Assembly: GCF_000737715.1 (NCBI RefSeq)
Contig: NZ_JPRN01000022.1
Span: 1 to 53,886 of the forward strand
Length of the DNA: 53,886 nt
Direction: 5' to 3'
From: Chryseobacterium sp. JM1
Lineage (GTDB): Bacteria > Bacteroidota > Bacteroidia > Flavobacteriales > Weeksellaceae
The translations under genes and the position numbers were made by a program. Shown here piece after piece: positions 24,380 to 33,041 of the stretch (within the stretch, counting starts at the first letter, position 1; the number at the start of each line of letters is the position of its first letter). The notes beneath the pieces are model-generated. The model made no database searches and had not been told where the DNA came from. It was given only the letters and a program-made list of their open reading frames with translations.

Positions 24380-26113
24380 ATGAGAATAATCCTTTTTCTG
24401 TTAATTTTTATTTCTGCGTTCAGTTCCGCACAGGACAATAAAACGACGCAGGTGGATCCTTATGTTCAAAATAAAGGGAAAGCTTCTCCGGTAGTGCGCC
24501 CTGAAGATAAGGTGAAAATCATCCATTCCGATGAATTTAACAAAGATACCAAGTACGAAGGAAACCAATATTTGGTAGGTCATGTTCAGATAGAGCATCA
24601 GGGATCTATTCTTTATGCAGATGAAGTTATTCTTTACAACGATCAAAGTATTGTAAAAGCTATTGGTAATGCTAAGTTGCAGAATGCAGACGGTTCTGTA
24701 ATTACTGCCCATGAAATGGAGTACAACGGAGCTACCCAGAAAGGGGTTGCCAGAAAAGATGTTGTTCTTACCGATCCTAAACAGACCATTAAAACAGATA
24801 TCCTTTATTACGACAAGCTTGCCAATCAAGCTTATTTCAATACAGGAGGGACAATCAGTGACGCACAAAATGTGATGTACACGAAATCAGCGACCTATTT
24901 CCTCGATACCAAAATGATTGATTTTGTTGGGAATGTGAAAATAGACAGTCCTGATTATATCATTGAAGGTCCCAATATCAAACAGAACCAGAATACAAAA
25001 GTAGCTGAGTTCTTCGGACCTACTACGATCACCAACCGTGCCAATCCTAAAAACAGAATCTACACCGAAAGAGGAACCTATAGAATGGAGACTAAGGAAG
25101 CTTTCCTTAACAAAAACTCCAAGATCTTTTATAACGACAAGATCCTGACCGGGGATGATATGTATTTTAACAATATCACAGGTTTCGGAAAAGCAACCGG
25201 AAATGTTACATTAGACGATCCCAAAGAAAGAAGATACATCAAAGGAGGGTATGGAGAAGTTTTCCAAAAGAAAGATTCAGCCATGATGACCAAAAGTCCT
25301 TATGCTGTTAAGATCATGGAAAAAGACTCTATCTATTTTGCAGCAGAAAAAATCCTTTCTTACCAGCGACCGGATTCAGCGGATATTACCATTAAGAAAA
25401 GTTTTTTAAGAGCTTATAAAAAAGGACGTATCTACAAATCCAATGCACAGGGAAGAGCAGATTCCATCGCTTTCAATGAAACAGACGGGATCATGCATAT
25501 GTATACCAACCCAATTCTTTGGAGCGGTGAAAAACAGGTAACCGGAGACAAAGTAGAAGCCTATTTCAATACAAAAACTGAAAATATAGATTCACTGAAA
25601 GTAATCGGAAATGCCTTCGCCATCAGTAAAGTGGATTCATTGAACCTTAAAGATGAATTCAACCAGGTGAAAGGAAAATTCATGACCGTTTACTACCAGA
25701 ATAATGAGATCAAAGAAGCGAGAGTAGTTGGGAATGCCCAATCCATTGCTTACGTAGACGATGTGGATCAGGAAACCAAACAGCCGCAGAGAATAGGAAT
25801 TACCCTTTCTACCTGTGGAATCATCGGAGCTTTATTTGAAGAAACCGGATTACAGATTATATCGTGCAGCATAGGTGCCAATTCGGATACCTATCCCATG
25901 AGTATGATAGAACCGGACAAAAGAAAGTTCTCCGACTTCAATTGGAATACCAAAGACCGGATCAGAAAATGGCAGGACATCCTTGTCGACAGTCCCAATT
26001 ATGAGGAAATTAAATATACTTCTGATAATGAGTTGTTTAATAAGGCTCAGGAGGCTGTAGATAAAGAAAGAGCCAAAGAAGAAGCCAAAAAGCCGAAACG
26101 GGTACGAAAATAA
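24380..26113 (+). CDS. OstA/LptA-like LPS-transport protein
   Basis: The 577-aa protein has a signal peptide (1-17, ending SSAQ) and repeated OstA-type beta-jellyroll units. Examples are NQYLVGHVQIEHQGSILYADEVILYN, MIDFVGNVKIDSPDYIIEGPN and GFGKATGNVTLDDPKER. These build the periplasmic bridge that carries lipopolysaccharide. The C-terminal part is a charged Lys/Glu-rich tail (AQEAVDKERAKEEAKKPKRVRK). In Bacteroidota such long LptA-like proteins replace the short LptA. It lies 3 nt downstream of the Fur-family gene, suggesting co-transcription. Confidence 0.85.
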   Translation: MRIILFLLIFISAFSSAQDNKTTQVDPYVQNKGKASPVVRPEDKVKIIHSDEFNKDTKYEGNQYLVGHVQIEHQGSILYADEVILYNDQSIVKAIGNAKLQNADGSVITAHEMEYNGATQKGVARKDVVLTDPKQTIKTDILYYDKLANQAYFNTGGTISDAQNVMYTKSATYFLDTKMIDFVGNVKIDSPDYIIEGPNIKQNQNTKVAEFFGPTTITNRANPKNRIYTERGTYRMETKEAFLNKNSKIFYNDKILTGDDMYFNNITGFGKATGNVTLDDPKERRYIKGGYGEVFQKKDSAMMTKSPYAVKIMEKDSIYFAAEKILSYQRPDSADITIKKSFLRAYKKGRIYKSNAQGRADSIAFNETDGIMHMYTNPILWSGEKQVTGDKVEAYFNTKTENIDSLKVIGNAFAISKVDSLNLKDEFNQVKGKFMTVYYQNNEIKEARVVGNAQSIAYVDDVDQETKQPQRIGITLSTCGIIGALFEETGLQIISCSIGANSDTYPMSMIEPDKRKFSDFNWNTKDRIRKWQDILVDSPNYEEIKYTSDNELFNKAQEAVDKERAKEEAKKPKRVRK

Positions 26114-26137
26114 CAGCAGGAATTTTCAACGAAAAAC

Positions 26138-26176
26138 AATAAATCACCATTTTTTAGTAAGAAATGGTGATTTATT
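26138..26176 (+). terminator. Long-stem terminator
   Basis: AATAAATCACCATTT pairs perfectly with AAATGGTGATTTATT (15 bp) around a 9-nt loop, with a short T run after it. Confidence 0.8.
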
Positions 26177-26389
26177 TTGACCAAAAAAGTGGACTTATTC
26201 TTAATATCTAGTAAAATTGTAGACTTTTATCTTAAAAATAAGCATATCGGTGACTCGCGAAATACCTTATGAAATCTAGGTTTTTATCCTTTGTTTATAT
26301 TATTAATATTAATTTTTTACTAAGGTTGTTCTTTGAATGCTAATATTTTATAAATTTAATACACCTAGAATGATAAAAAAATTTTAAAA

Positions 26390-27313
26390 ATGAAAATCAA
26401 TTATTTCCTCTTGGTTCCTATTCTTTGCTTTATAGGGATCAGCGCACAGGTTGGGATTGCAAAAGCGCCCGGTTTCCAACCTGACGAAAGAACACTTCTG
26501 CATGTAAAACAAGACAACAATGCAGCACGGATGCCCAGGTCCAACACAGCTGCAGTTCTCCCAACCTCTGTTACCGGTACCACAGGAAACGGTACCCAAA
26601 GTTCCATTATCTTCAACAGAGAAACCGGAAGTATTGTACAGAACGATGGTACAACCTGGAAAATTTCAGATCCCATCGTGACGACCTTGAAGAACAACAA
26701 AATGGCACGTTTTATAAGAAGTGCTGCCATCACTGCAGATTGCGGAACCTGCGGATTGGGGTGTGGAGGTGTCAACCGGCTTTGTCCGCAGACCGGAGGA
26801 GCAGTGGATGTTCCTTTTACAAGTTCCAGCCCGAGTTATAATGATATTACAGCAGATGTTTCGCTTGCCGCTGCTACCAGTAATGTCATTAATATCAAAA
26901 CAAAAGGATTGTATAAGATCTCCTTTAAAAGTGGTGCGATTGATGTAAAAACACCTTCTCTCTGCGTAGGCGTAACCATTAATCTATACTCAAAGGTTGA
27001 TTTGGAAACAAGTACAGCCGCTGCTCCCACTACCTGGAAACCTATTACAAACAATTCCACAAGCTCTACCAGCGGTGCGTTATCCTTAGGAAGTTTATCG
27101 CCTGGATCTATTGATGTAGGACAGTCATTGGTTCTTACGTACATAGGCAGTTTTGAAGCTGGGGATAATTTACGCCTAAGGTTTTATGGAAACCAGAACA
27201 TTGGTTCAGGTGTTTGTACCGGTATTATTGGAGGGAATGTACTGTCTTTCTCAATGAATACTACAGGAAATGCCGTGTCAGAAATTATTGTCGAAAAAAT
27301 AAATATGCAATAA
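26390..27313 (+). CDS. Secreted C1q-like protein, first of three paralogues
   Basis: The 307-aa protein has a signal peptide (1-19, ending GISAQ). A short repeat-like N-terminal part contains the SSIIFNRETGSIVQNDGTTWK element, which in Bacteroidota surface proteins often precedes jelly-roll heads. A Cys-rich CGTCGLGCGGVNRLC loop (about residues 113-127) follows. The last 160 residues alternate short strands (YNDITADVSL, GLYKISFKSGAI, VGQSLVLTYIGSFEAGDNLRLRFYG) as in C1q/TNF-like domains. Binding or adhesion is inferred. It starts a run of three genes with 1-2 nt gaps and leads with about 275 nt of non-coding DNA. Confidence 0.6.
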   Translation: MKINYFLLVPILCFIGISAQVGIAKAPGFQPDERTLLHVKQDNNAARMPRSNTAAVLPTSVTGTTGNGTQSSIIFNRETGSIVQNDGTTWKISDPIVTTLKNNKMARFIRSAAITADCGTCGLGCGGVNRLCPQTGGAVDVPFTSSSPSYNDITADVSLAAATSNVINIKTKGLYKISFKSGAIDVKTPSLCVGVTINLYSKVDLETSTAAAPTTWKPITNNSTSSTSGALSLGSLSPGSIDVGQSLVLTYIGSFEAGDNLRLRFYGNQNIGSGVCTGIIGGNVLSFSMNTTGNAVSEIIVEKINMQ

Positions 27314-27314
27314 G

Positions 27315-28142
27315 ATGAAAAAGATTCTATTAATTGTAGTGCTTTTATTTCAATATGGCATCAACGCACAGGTAGTGATTGGGGGTAATATGATCAGCAA
27401 TCAGAATATAGTAAAAGTAAAGGATGGAACGAAAGGAGTCATACTTCCATATTCCACGACCTTTACCGCTTTTCCCAAATATGACGCTGCATCATCAGAT
27501 CTCTTTAGCGACTATCCCAATCTTGTAGGTGGTCTTATCTACAATAAAGCTGATGACCAATATTATAAGTATGACGGTTTTGCCTGGAATCCGGCAAGAC
27601 AGATACAGGGAATTTTTCAGCCTAAAGGTTCAAGACTGGGCATTTCTTCAGGAATTACCATTCCATGTTTAGCTTTCGGTCTTGGAATATGTCTTTCTCT
27701 GGGGGCTCCGGTTTATCTTGCTCCTGATAATAAAAGCCAGGTGCTTGTAGATAATCTGCTGCTGAAGAATGCAAGCTCGGTAACGATAAAACAAAACGGA
27801 ATGTACGATATAGCGGCAGCTCTAGGCTTTACAGGAGGCAGTGTGGGCGCTCAGTTGGGAGTTACCGAATTTAAATTGACATTACAGGTAAAATATACGC
27901 CGGCTTCAGACTGGGAAACCATCGTTACCAAGACGAACTATTCTCTGGTATTTATCATCGATACTCAGGGTAGTAAAACATCCAGCTTTGCGCAGACCGT
28001 ATCTTTACCTGCCGGTGCTGAACTGAGAGTTGTTCCTACCATAACAACTGTTGGAGGCTCAGGCGGGTCTCTGTCTGCTTACGGGACAGATACCAATTCT
28101 ATAAACTCATATATCGGAGCACGTTTAATTAAAGCCTACTAA
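27315..28142 (+). CDS. Secreted C1q-like protein, second of three paralogues
   Basis: The 275-aa product has a signal peptide (1-18, ending INAQ) and the linking motif GLIYNKADDQYYKYDGFAWNP (about residues 72-92). A C-terminal jelly-roll-like domain contains SSVTIKQNGMYDIAAALGF and LPAGAELRVVPTI. It begins 1 nt after the first paralogue's stop, so translational coupling is likely. The head domain has diverged strongly from its neighbours, which suggests different ligands rather than dosage. Confidence 0.6.
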   Translation: MKKILLIVVLLFQYGINAQVVIGGNMISNQNIVKVKDGTKGVILPYSTTFTAFPKYDAASSDLFSDYPNLVGGLIYNKADDQYYKYDGFAWNPARQIQGIFQPKGSRLGISSGITIPCLAFGLGICLSLGAPVYLAPDNKSQVLVDNLLLKNASSVTIKQNGMYDIAAALGFTGGSVGAQLGVTEFKLTLQVKYTPASDWETIVTKTNYSLVFIIDTQGSKTSSFAQTVSLPAGAELRVVPTITTVGGSGGSLSAYGTDTNSINSYIGARLIKAY

Positions 28143-28144
28143 TC

Positions 28145-28921
28145 ATGAAAAAATATATATTCTGCCTGTTCATGTTTTCATTAACGGTGTACAGCGCACA
28201 AGTCAATTTCACCAATATACCCAATCCTGATTCCAATGCCAATGGCAATGATCAGGTAATGATGTATATCACCAATACAAGTGAAGCGACAGGAGTTAAA
28301 GGTTTTGGATTACCTGCTGTTGATACTCCTACAGATTTGCCTAACACGGGCGTAAATGCACCTGCAACCAGAATAGAAGCTTTGCGAGGAATGCTCCTGT
28401 TTGTAAAAAGCACAGGCGAGGTCATGGTATTTGATGGGCTCGTTTGGAGTAAAGCTTTTGAAATAGAATCTGATAATGTTTCCAGATTTGCAATAAATCC
28501 GGTCAATACCAGTTCAGGTTCCGTGATGCTTCCCATCAGTTCTTTGATTGATAAGCCTAATTTTTTAGCAGATCCGTTAAAGCTTAAAACCAATGCTGCA
28601 ACAACAGGTGCTGATCTGAACAGACTCTATATCCGCCAGAGCGGTTTGTACAGAGTGAACGTAAGTCTGAATTTTACCGGAGCAGCCGGCGCATTCAGCA
28701 GCAGATTAGGGGCAAGTTTATATGTTAACGATGCCAAGAGATTTCAGCTTTTGGAAAACACAGTGAATTTCGACGGTACAATTCGGAAAATCAGCTTAGA
28801 TTTCTCAGTGTACATCGTTCAGGGACAGTACATCACCCTGGAAGCGATTTCTGAACTTGGAGGTACAACCGCCTATAACGTTATTAACAACAGTTTTGTT
28901 ACGGTGGAAAAAGTACTTTAA
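28145..28921 (+). CDS. Secreted C1q-like protein, third of three paralogues
   Basis: The 258-aa product has a signal peptide (1-18, ending YSAQ). The linking motif GMLLFVKSTGEVMVFDGLVW follows (about residues 86-105). The C-terminal jelly-roll-like domain contains LNRLYIRQSGLYRVNVSLNFTG and VYIVQGQYITLEAISELGGT. The NGMY/SGLYRV element (residues after I-x-Q-x-G) is shared by the three proteins. It starts 2 nt after the second paralogue. No T9SS C-terminal sorting domain is evident in any of the three, so final location (periplasm or outside) is open. Confidence 0.6.
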   Translation: MKKYIFCLFMFSLTVYSAQVNFTNIPNPDSNANGNDQVMMYITNTSEATGVKGFGLPAVDTPTDLPNTGVNAPATRIEALRGMLLFVKSTGEVMVFDGLVWSKAFEIESDNVSRFAINPVNTSSGSVMLPISSLIDKPNFLADPLKLKTNAATTGADLNRLYIRQSGLYRVNVSLNFTGAAGAFSSRLGASLYVNDAKRFQLLENTVNFDGTIRKISLDFSVYIVQGQYITLEAISELGGTTAYNVINNSFVTVEKVL

Positions 28922-29050
28922 ACCAGCTTTCTACTTTTTATTATTTATATTGAATTGCCCTTGAGATCATCAGGGGTGATTTTTTTATTCCCTACAGATA
29001 ATTTCTGCATGTGCCGAATCTTTTTTAGCTTTGCTGAAAATTTCGCGACA

Positions 29051-30232
29051 ATGGAGATGCACAAGGACTTTTTTATATATCAGGCACAGACTACAAAATT
29101 TGCAGCAGGTTTTGAAGTTGAAAAAGCAGAAGGAAGCTATATCTACGGAACAGATGGGAAAAGATATCTGGATTTTGTAGCCGGCGTTTCTGCCAATACT
29201 TTGGGACATTCGCATCCTAAAGTAGTACAAGCTATCAAAGAACAGGCAGACAAATACCTGCACGTCATGGTGTACGGAGAATATGCACAGGAAAAACCGA
29301 TCGCATTGTGTAAACTGCTGGCAGAATCTACGCCTGATCCTTTAGAAATCACTTATCTGGTGAATAGTGGAGCAGAGGCGATTGACGGCAGTCTGAAACT
29401 GGCCAAACGCTATACCGGAAGAGAAGAAATTGTTTCCTTTAAAAACTCATACCACGGGAATACACACGGAGCTTTGAGCGTATCAGGAAACGAAACCCAT
29501 AAAAGAGAATTCCGTCCGTTACTTCCGATGGTCAGCTTTATTGAATTCAATAATGAAAATGATCTTGATCAGATTACAGAGAAAACAGCATGCGTCATTC
29601 TGGAAACCATTCAGGGAGCAGCAGGATTTTTAGTTCCTGAATGGGATTATCTGATTAAGCTGAAAAAAAGATGTGAAGAAGTAGGAGCGCTTCTTATACT
29701 TGATGAAATTCAACCCGGATTCGGTAGAACAGGGAAATTATTCTCTTTCGAGCATTTCGGAATTGTTCCGGATATTCTTGTCATGGGTAAAGGAATGGGA
29801 GGCGGAGTGCCGGTAGGTGCTTTTATGAGTTCCAGAGAAATTATGGAAACACTGTCACATTCCCCTAAATTAGGACATATTACAACGTTTGGAGGGAACC
29901 CTTTGATCGCAGCAGCCAGCCATGCTACTTTGAAAGAAGTTCTGGAAAGCGGGTTGATGGAAGAGACCTCTGAAAAAGAAAAACTATTCAGAGAACTTCT
30001 GGTTCACCCGAAGATTAAAAATATCAACGGAATGGGGCTGATGCTGGCCGTTAATCTGGGAACACCCGAGTATACCCTTGCCGTTGCTAAAAAATGCATG
30101 GAAAAGGGCCTTATTGTATTCTGGCAGCTCTATAGAAATGAGTATATGAGAATCTCCCCACCGCTTACCATCTCATCAGAAGAAATCAGGCAGGGATGTC
30201 AGATCATTCTGGATGTTCTGAACGAAGATTAA
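29051..30232 (+). CDS. Class III PLP aminotransferase (acetylornithine/GABA aminotransferase family)
   Basis: The 393-aa cytosolic enzyme shows the class III pattern: GVSANTLGHSHPKV at the N-terminus, SGAEAIDGSLKLAKRYTGR around the phosphate site, LILDEIQPGFGRTG with the PLP-N1 Asp, and Lys247 in VMGKGMGGGVPVGAF as the Schiff-base lysine. It is annotated in relatives as an aspartate aminotransferase family protein; the true amino donor is unknown. The frame is open from 28955, but that extension is Phe/Cys-rich and unlike the family, so ATG 29051 is taken; ATG 29057 is possible. It has its own terminator. Confidence 0.85.
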   Translation: MEMHKDFFIYQAQTTKFAAGFEVEKAEGSYIYGTDGKRYLDFVAGVSANTLGHSHPKVVQAIKEQADKYLHVMVYGEYAQEKPIALCKLLAESTPDPLEITYLVNSGAEAIDGSLKLAKRYTGREEIVSFKNSYHGNTHGALSVSGNETHKREFRPLLPMVSFIEFNNENDLDQITEKTACVILETIQGAAGFLVPEWDYLIKLKKRCEEVGALLILDEIQPGFGRTGKLFSFEHFGIVPDILVMGKGMGGGVPVGAFMSSREIMETLSHSPKLGHITTFGGNPLIAAASHATLKEVLESGLMEETSEKEKLFRELLVHPKIKNINGMGLMLAVNLGTPEYTLAVAKKCMEKGLIVFWQLYRNEYMRISPPLTISSEEIRQGCQIILDVLNED

Positions 30233-30241
30233 ATGATACAG

Positions 30242-30267
30242 TCTCTCCACTCCGGAGAGATTTTTTT
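30242..30267 (+). terminator. Intrinsic terminator of class III aminotransferase gene
   Basis: TCTCTCC (30242-30248) pairs with GGAGAGA (30254-30260), loop ACTCC, then seven T. Confidence 0.85.
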
Positions 30268-30422
30268 ATGCATCACATGGCTTTTTTTATGCTGAAAATC
30301 ATATTCTACAGCGTTTTAAAACCAGTGATAAATATCATGAAGATTCTTTAAAAAAGTAATTGCTTTTTTGTGTAATAAAAAAATTAATTTATATATTGCG
30401 GGACGATAAAAACAAAGATTAT

Positions 30423-30809
30423 ATGGCGAAACATAAAGTCCATTACGAATTTCCAATGCATTGTTTATCAGAGATTTTATATGAATATCTGGCAACAGCG
30501 GAGGGGTTATCTGAATGGTTTGCGGATGAGGTTACAGAGAAAGGCGATGATTTCTTTTTTAGCTGGGGCGGAGGACCTGCCGAAAAGGCCACTTTGATTA
30601 GATATAAGCCGGAAGGTTTCGTACGTTTCAGATGGGAAGAAGATGAGGGGACTAAAAATTTCTTTGAAATGACTATCACAATAGACGATATTACAGAAGA
30701 TCTGGCTCTGAATATTACAGATTTCTGCGAAGAAGGTTCTGAAGAAGAGAATGCATTGTACTGGGAAAACCTGATAGAAAACCTTAGAATAAAATTAGGT
30801 GCGGCATAA
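30423..30809 (+). CDS. START-like domain protein
   Basis: The 128-aa cytosolic protein has the SRPBCC/START-like layout: a first strand KHKVHYEFPMHC, a helix SEILYEYLATAEGLSEWFAD, strands FFFSWGGGPAEKATLIRYKPEGFVRFRW, and a long C-terminal helix ENALYWENLIENLRIKLGAA. Such domains bind a hydrophobic ligand in a helix-grip fold; the ligand is unknown. I use ATG 30423 because MAKHKVHYEF is the natural start. A TTTG at 30367-30370 and TATATTG at 30392-30398 form a fair promoter. Confidence 0.82.
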   Translation: MAKHKVHYEFPMHCLSEILYEYLATAEGLSEWFADEVTEKGDDFFFSWGGGPAEKATLIRYKPEGFVRFRWEEDEGTKNFFEMTITIDDITEDLALNITDFCEEGSEEENALYWENLIENLRIKLGAA

Positions 30810-30836
30810 GCCGGACGCTATTAAATGGTAAAACTG

Positions 30837-30866
30837 ATGAACGATTTATCGTTCATTATTTTTTTA
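30837..30866 (+). terminator. Terminator after START-like gene
   Basis: ATGAACGA (30837-30844) pairs with TCGTTCAT (30849-30856) around TTTA, followed by a T run. It lies only 20 nt before the next start codon. Confidence 0.8.
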
Positions 30867-30886
30867 TAAATAAATCACATCAAAAA

Positions 30887-31699
30887 TTGGAAAATCAATA
30901 TTTTACATCAGACGGATTAAATGTAAAGAATAGAGCGTTCCTTTTGGGCGACGCAGTGAAGGTTTCTTTCTTCGTAAGAAACGGAGGACTGATCATGGAT
31001 GAAGAGTGTTATTTCTTCCTGATGGCTTCCATGAGAAAGATGAGAATGAATATTCCGCTTACCTATACGCTGGAGTTTTTTCAGACCCTTTTTCATAAAG
31101 ATGTTATCGATGGTAAAGGAATTAAAAACGGAATTATCAATTTTCAGGTTTTCAGGAATCATGATGCTGTAACGGTTTCGAAATCTTCAGTGTCCTATTT
31201 CTATGAAGTAACAGAGTCGGATGATGTGCTTACTGTTCATCAGAGACCTCTGGAAATGGACCTTACCAAGGAAATCAATGTCAATAATAATTTATTAAGC
31301 AATATCAGGGTTCACTCCCCGGAAAATATTTACGGAGGCATCTATGCGGAAGAAAATGATCTGGATGATGTGATTCTGCTTAATCCCAATAAAAGAATTG
31401 CACGTACCACTTCAGGAAATCTATTGTTCCTGGAAGGCAATGTGATCAAAGTTCCCAAGCAGTCTGAAGGCGCATACATTTCTCCTTTGATGGAAAATTT
31501 TGTCACTTTCCTGCATAAAAATAACCTTGCGGATATTCAGGAACACGAAATTATTGCTTTTGAATCACAAAAAGCCGAAGAGATTTTAATGATCTCCGAC
31601 GAGAAAGGCATATTTTCTGTACGTAAAATAAGAAATAAGACTTTTGAAAGCTCCCGTTTTATAGAAATGGTGGAAAGCTGGAAAAATAGTTTTCAATAA
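30887..31699 (+). CDS. Class IV aminotransferase-fold protein, catalytic residues apparently lost (TTG start)
   Basis: The 270-aa protein aligns by eye with PabC/BCAT-type class IV PLP proteins: NRAFLLGDAVKVSFF (about residues 15-29) corresponds to the R-x-x-x-x-G-D motif, and VILLNPNKRIARTTSGNLLFLEGN to the D-x-x-G-x-V-x-E-x-x-x-x-N segment. The lysine expected before the NxL helix is not seen (HSPENIYGG), and the usual Glu is Arg in IARTTSGN, so PLP chemistry is doubtful. The start is TTG: the first ATG is 36 codons later and would remove the conserved NRAFLLGD block. It converges on the amidase gene, with a shared hairpin terminator. Confidence 0.65.
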   Translation: MENQYFTSDGLNVKNRAFLLGDAVKVSFFVRNGGLIMDEECYFFLMASMRKMRMNIPLTYTLEFFQTLFHKDVIDGKGIKNGIINFQVFRNHDAVTVSKSSVSYFYEVTESDDVLTVHQRPLEMDLTKEINVNNNLLSNIRVHSPENIYGGIYAEENDLDDVILLNPNKRIARTTSGNLLFLEGNVIKVPKQSEGAYISPLMENFVTFLHKNNLADIQEHEIIAFESQKAEEILMISDEKGIFSVRKIRNKTFESSRFIEMVESWKNSFQ

Positions 31700-31705
31700 A
31701 TTGAC

Positions 31706-31748
31706 AAACCCGGTAAACAACAAAGTACCCAAGTCCTTTACCGGGTTT
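31706..31748. terminator. Bidirectional hairpin between convergent genes
   Basis: AAACCCGGTAAA (31706-31717) pairs perfectly with TTTACCGGGTTT (31737-31748) across a 19-nt loop. It lies between the class IV gene and the amidase gene. Confidence 0.75.
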
Positions 31749-31780
31749 TATTCTGAATAGATCAGAAATTGTTTCTTTAT

Positions 31781-32362
31781 TTAGTATTCACGGATGATAT
31801 CTGTGAATTTTTGTGCGATTTCTTTCTGTCCCTTTTCACTGGTGACATACTCCCTGTCCTTGGTATTATTCATAAAGCCGAGCTCTACCAGAACCGCAGG
31901 CGCTTTCGTCTCTCTCAGCATGTGGAGATTGCGTTCCTCGATTTTAGCAACATTAAATTTCTTTGAAATTTTTTCAGCAAGTTTTTTTGAATGGTCAGTA
32001 TTCTGAATATATACCTCAGTTCCCTGTTTTGGAGTTTCCTTCTCAGGGTTGCTGTTCATATGAAGAGAAATAACGATCTCCGGATTCAGCTTATTGATCA
32101 TAGCTGTTCTCTCCTGAAGAGTAGGATAAGCATCAGAATCTCTGGTGAGAATAACTTCGTACTGGTCCTGATTCTCATTAAGCTTCTTGATCTCCTTAGC
32201 AATATTTACAGTGATCTCTTTTTCGGAGACTTTCCCATAAACAGATCCCATGTCATTCCCGCCATGTCCGGCATCTATAACGATGTATTTTTTGTTGACT
32301 GGGGTGAATGATAGAAATGAAGCGGAAAAGGCTGATAAAGCAAGTAGTTTAAATCCTCTCAT
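31781..32362 (-). CDS. N-acetylmuramoyl-L-alanine amidase (Amidase_3)
   Basis: The 193-aa enzyme cuts the bond between MurNAc and L-alanine in peptidoglycan. A short signal peptide (1-19) targets it to the periplasm. Zinc ligands are His33 (IDAGHGG), Glu47 or Glu49 (VSEKEI) and His101 (SLHMNSNP), and the catalytic Glu160 lies in LVELGFMNN. The domain is complete and near minimal length, with no SPOR or LysM part. It is separated from algH by about 100 nt. Confidence 0.9.
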   Translation of the reverse strand: MRGFKLLALSAFSASFLSFTPVNKKYIVIDAGHGGNDMGSVYGKVSEKEITVNIAKEIKKLNENQDQYEVILTRDSDAYPTLQERTAMINKLNPEIVISLHMNSNPEKETPKQGTEVYIQNTDHSKKLAEKISKKFNVAKIEERNLHMLRETKAPAVLVELGFMNNTKDREYVTSEKGQKEIAQKFTDIIREY

Positions 32363-32468
32363 GGTAGTGATTTTTGGTTGTTCAAATAACGTGAATTCTT
32401 TCTTTAAAATTGGTTAACATAATCTTAAAGTTTGTTAATGTTTTCACATCTATTAAAAACGAATTCAG

Positions 32469-33017
32469 TTAGTTAAGCGAAATGTCCTCGGGTGAGTTGG
32501 CCCAAAGCAGATATTCTCCGCCCAGGTTCTGCATAATAGATTTCCAAAGCGTTTGGTCATTGGGAAGCGTATAGTCCAGATTATATACATCCACCACCGT
32601 CCAAAGCTTTCTCTGAACTTCCTCATCAAGCTGTCCGGCAGCCCATCCTGAATAGCCGGAAAAGATTTTCACATCATTAATGCTCAACTCCTTATTAAGA
32701 ACTGCACTGATGATGCTTTCAATATCTTCCGTGATATAGAAATCCTTGCTGATCTCAGAATAGATTTCGGTAACCTTCTTTTCTTTAACGATAAAAAAGA
32801 CTTTATCGTTCTCTACAGGTCCGCCGTCATAGACCTCTATTTTGAAGTCAAAAAAGTTTTTGAACTTACTACTCATCTGGCTGTTTTTCTTGTTTAAAAT
32901 CAACCCAAATGCGCCGCTTTCATTATGCTCAACGATCAGCACGACGGATCTCGAAAAAATATCTCCGGAAATGTCAGGGGTGGAAATTAATATTTTACCT
33001 TTGTATGAGTAATTCAT
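32469..33017 (-). CDS. YqgE/AlgH family protein (UPF0301)
   Basis: The 182-aa cytosolic protein has the AlgH fold: GKILISTPDISGDIFSRSVVLIVEHNESGAFGLILNK (about residues 5-41, read in parts), YDGGPVENDKVFFI and FSGYSGWAAGQLDEEV. The molecular function is unknown; some relatives affect alginate or redox regulation. ATG 33017 is chosen: the frame continues upstream to 33110, but the extension is a Phe-rich run that overlaps pdxH and its promoter. It is divergent from pdxH with a 24-nt gap. Confidence 0.88.
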   Translation of the reverse strand: MNYSYKGKILISTPDISGDIFSRSVVLIVEHNESGAFGLILNKKNSQMSSKFKNFFDFKIEVYDGGPVENDKVFFIVKEKKVTEIYSEISKDFYITEDIESIISAVLNKELSINDVKIFSGYSGWAAGQLDEEVQRKLWTVVDVYNLDYTLPNDQTLWKSIMQNLGGEYLLWANSPEDISLN

Positions 33018-33041
33018 ACTCAAATTTAATAAAAAATATTT

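Noticed and set aside
24401..24868. A 155-codon minus-strand frame inside the OstA-like gene
   Set aside because: It is antisense to a gene with clear repeated domains and has no start context or family features.
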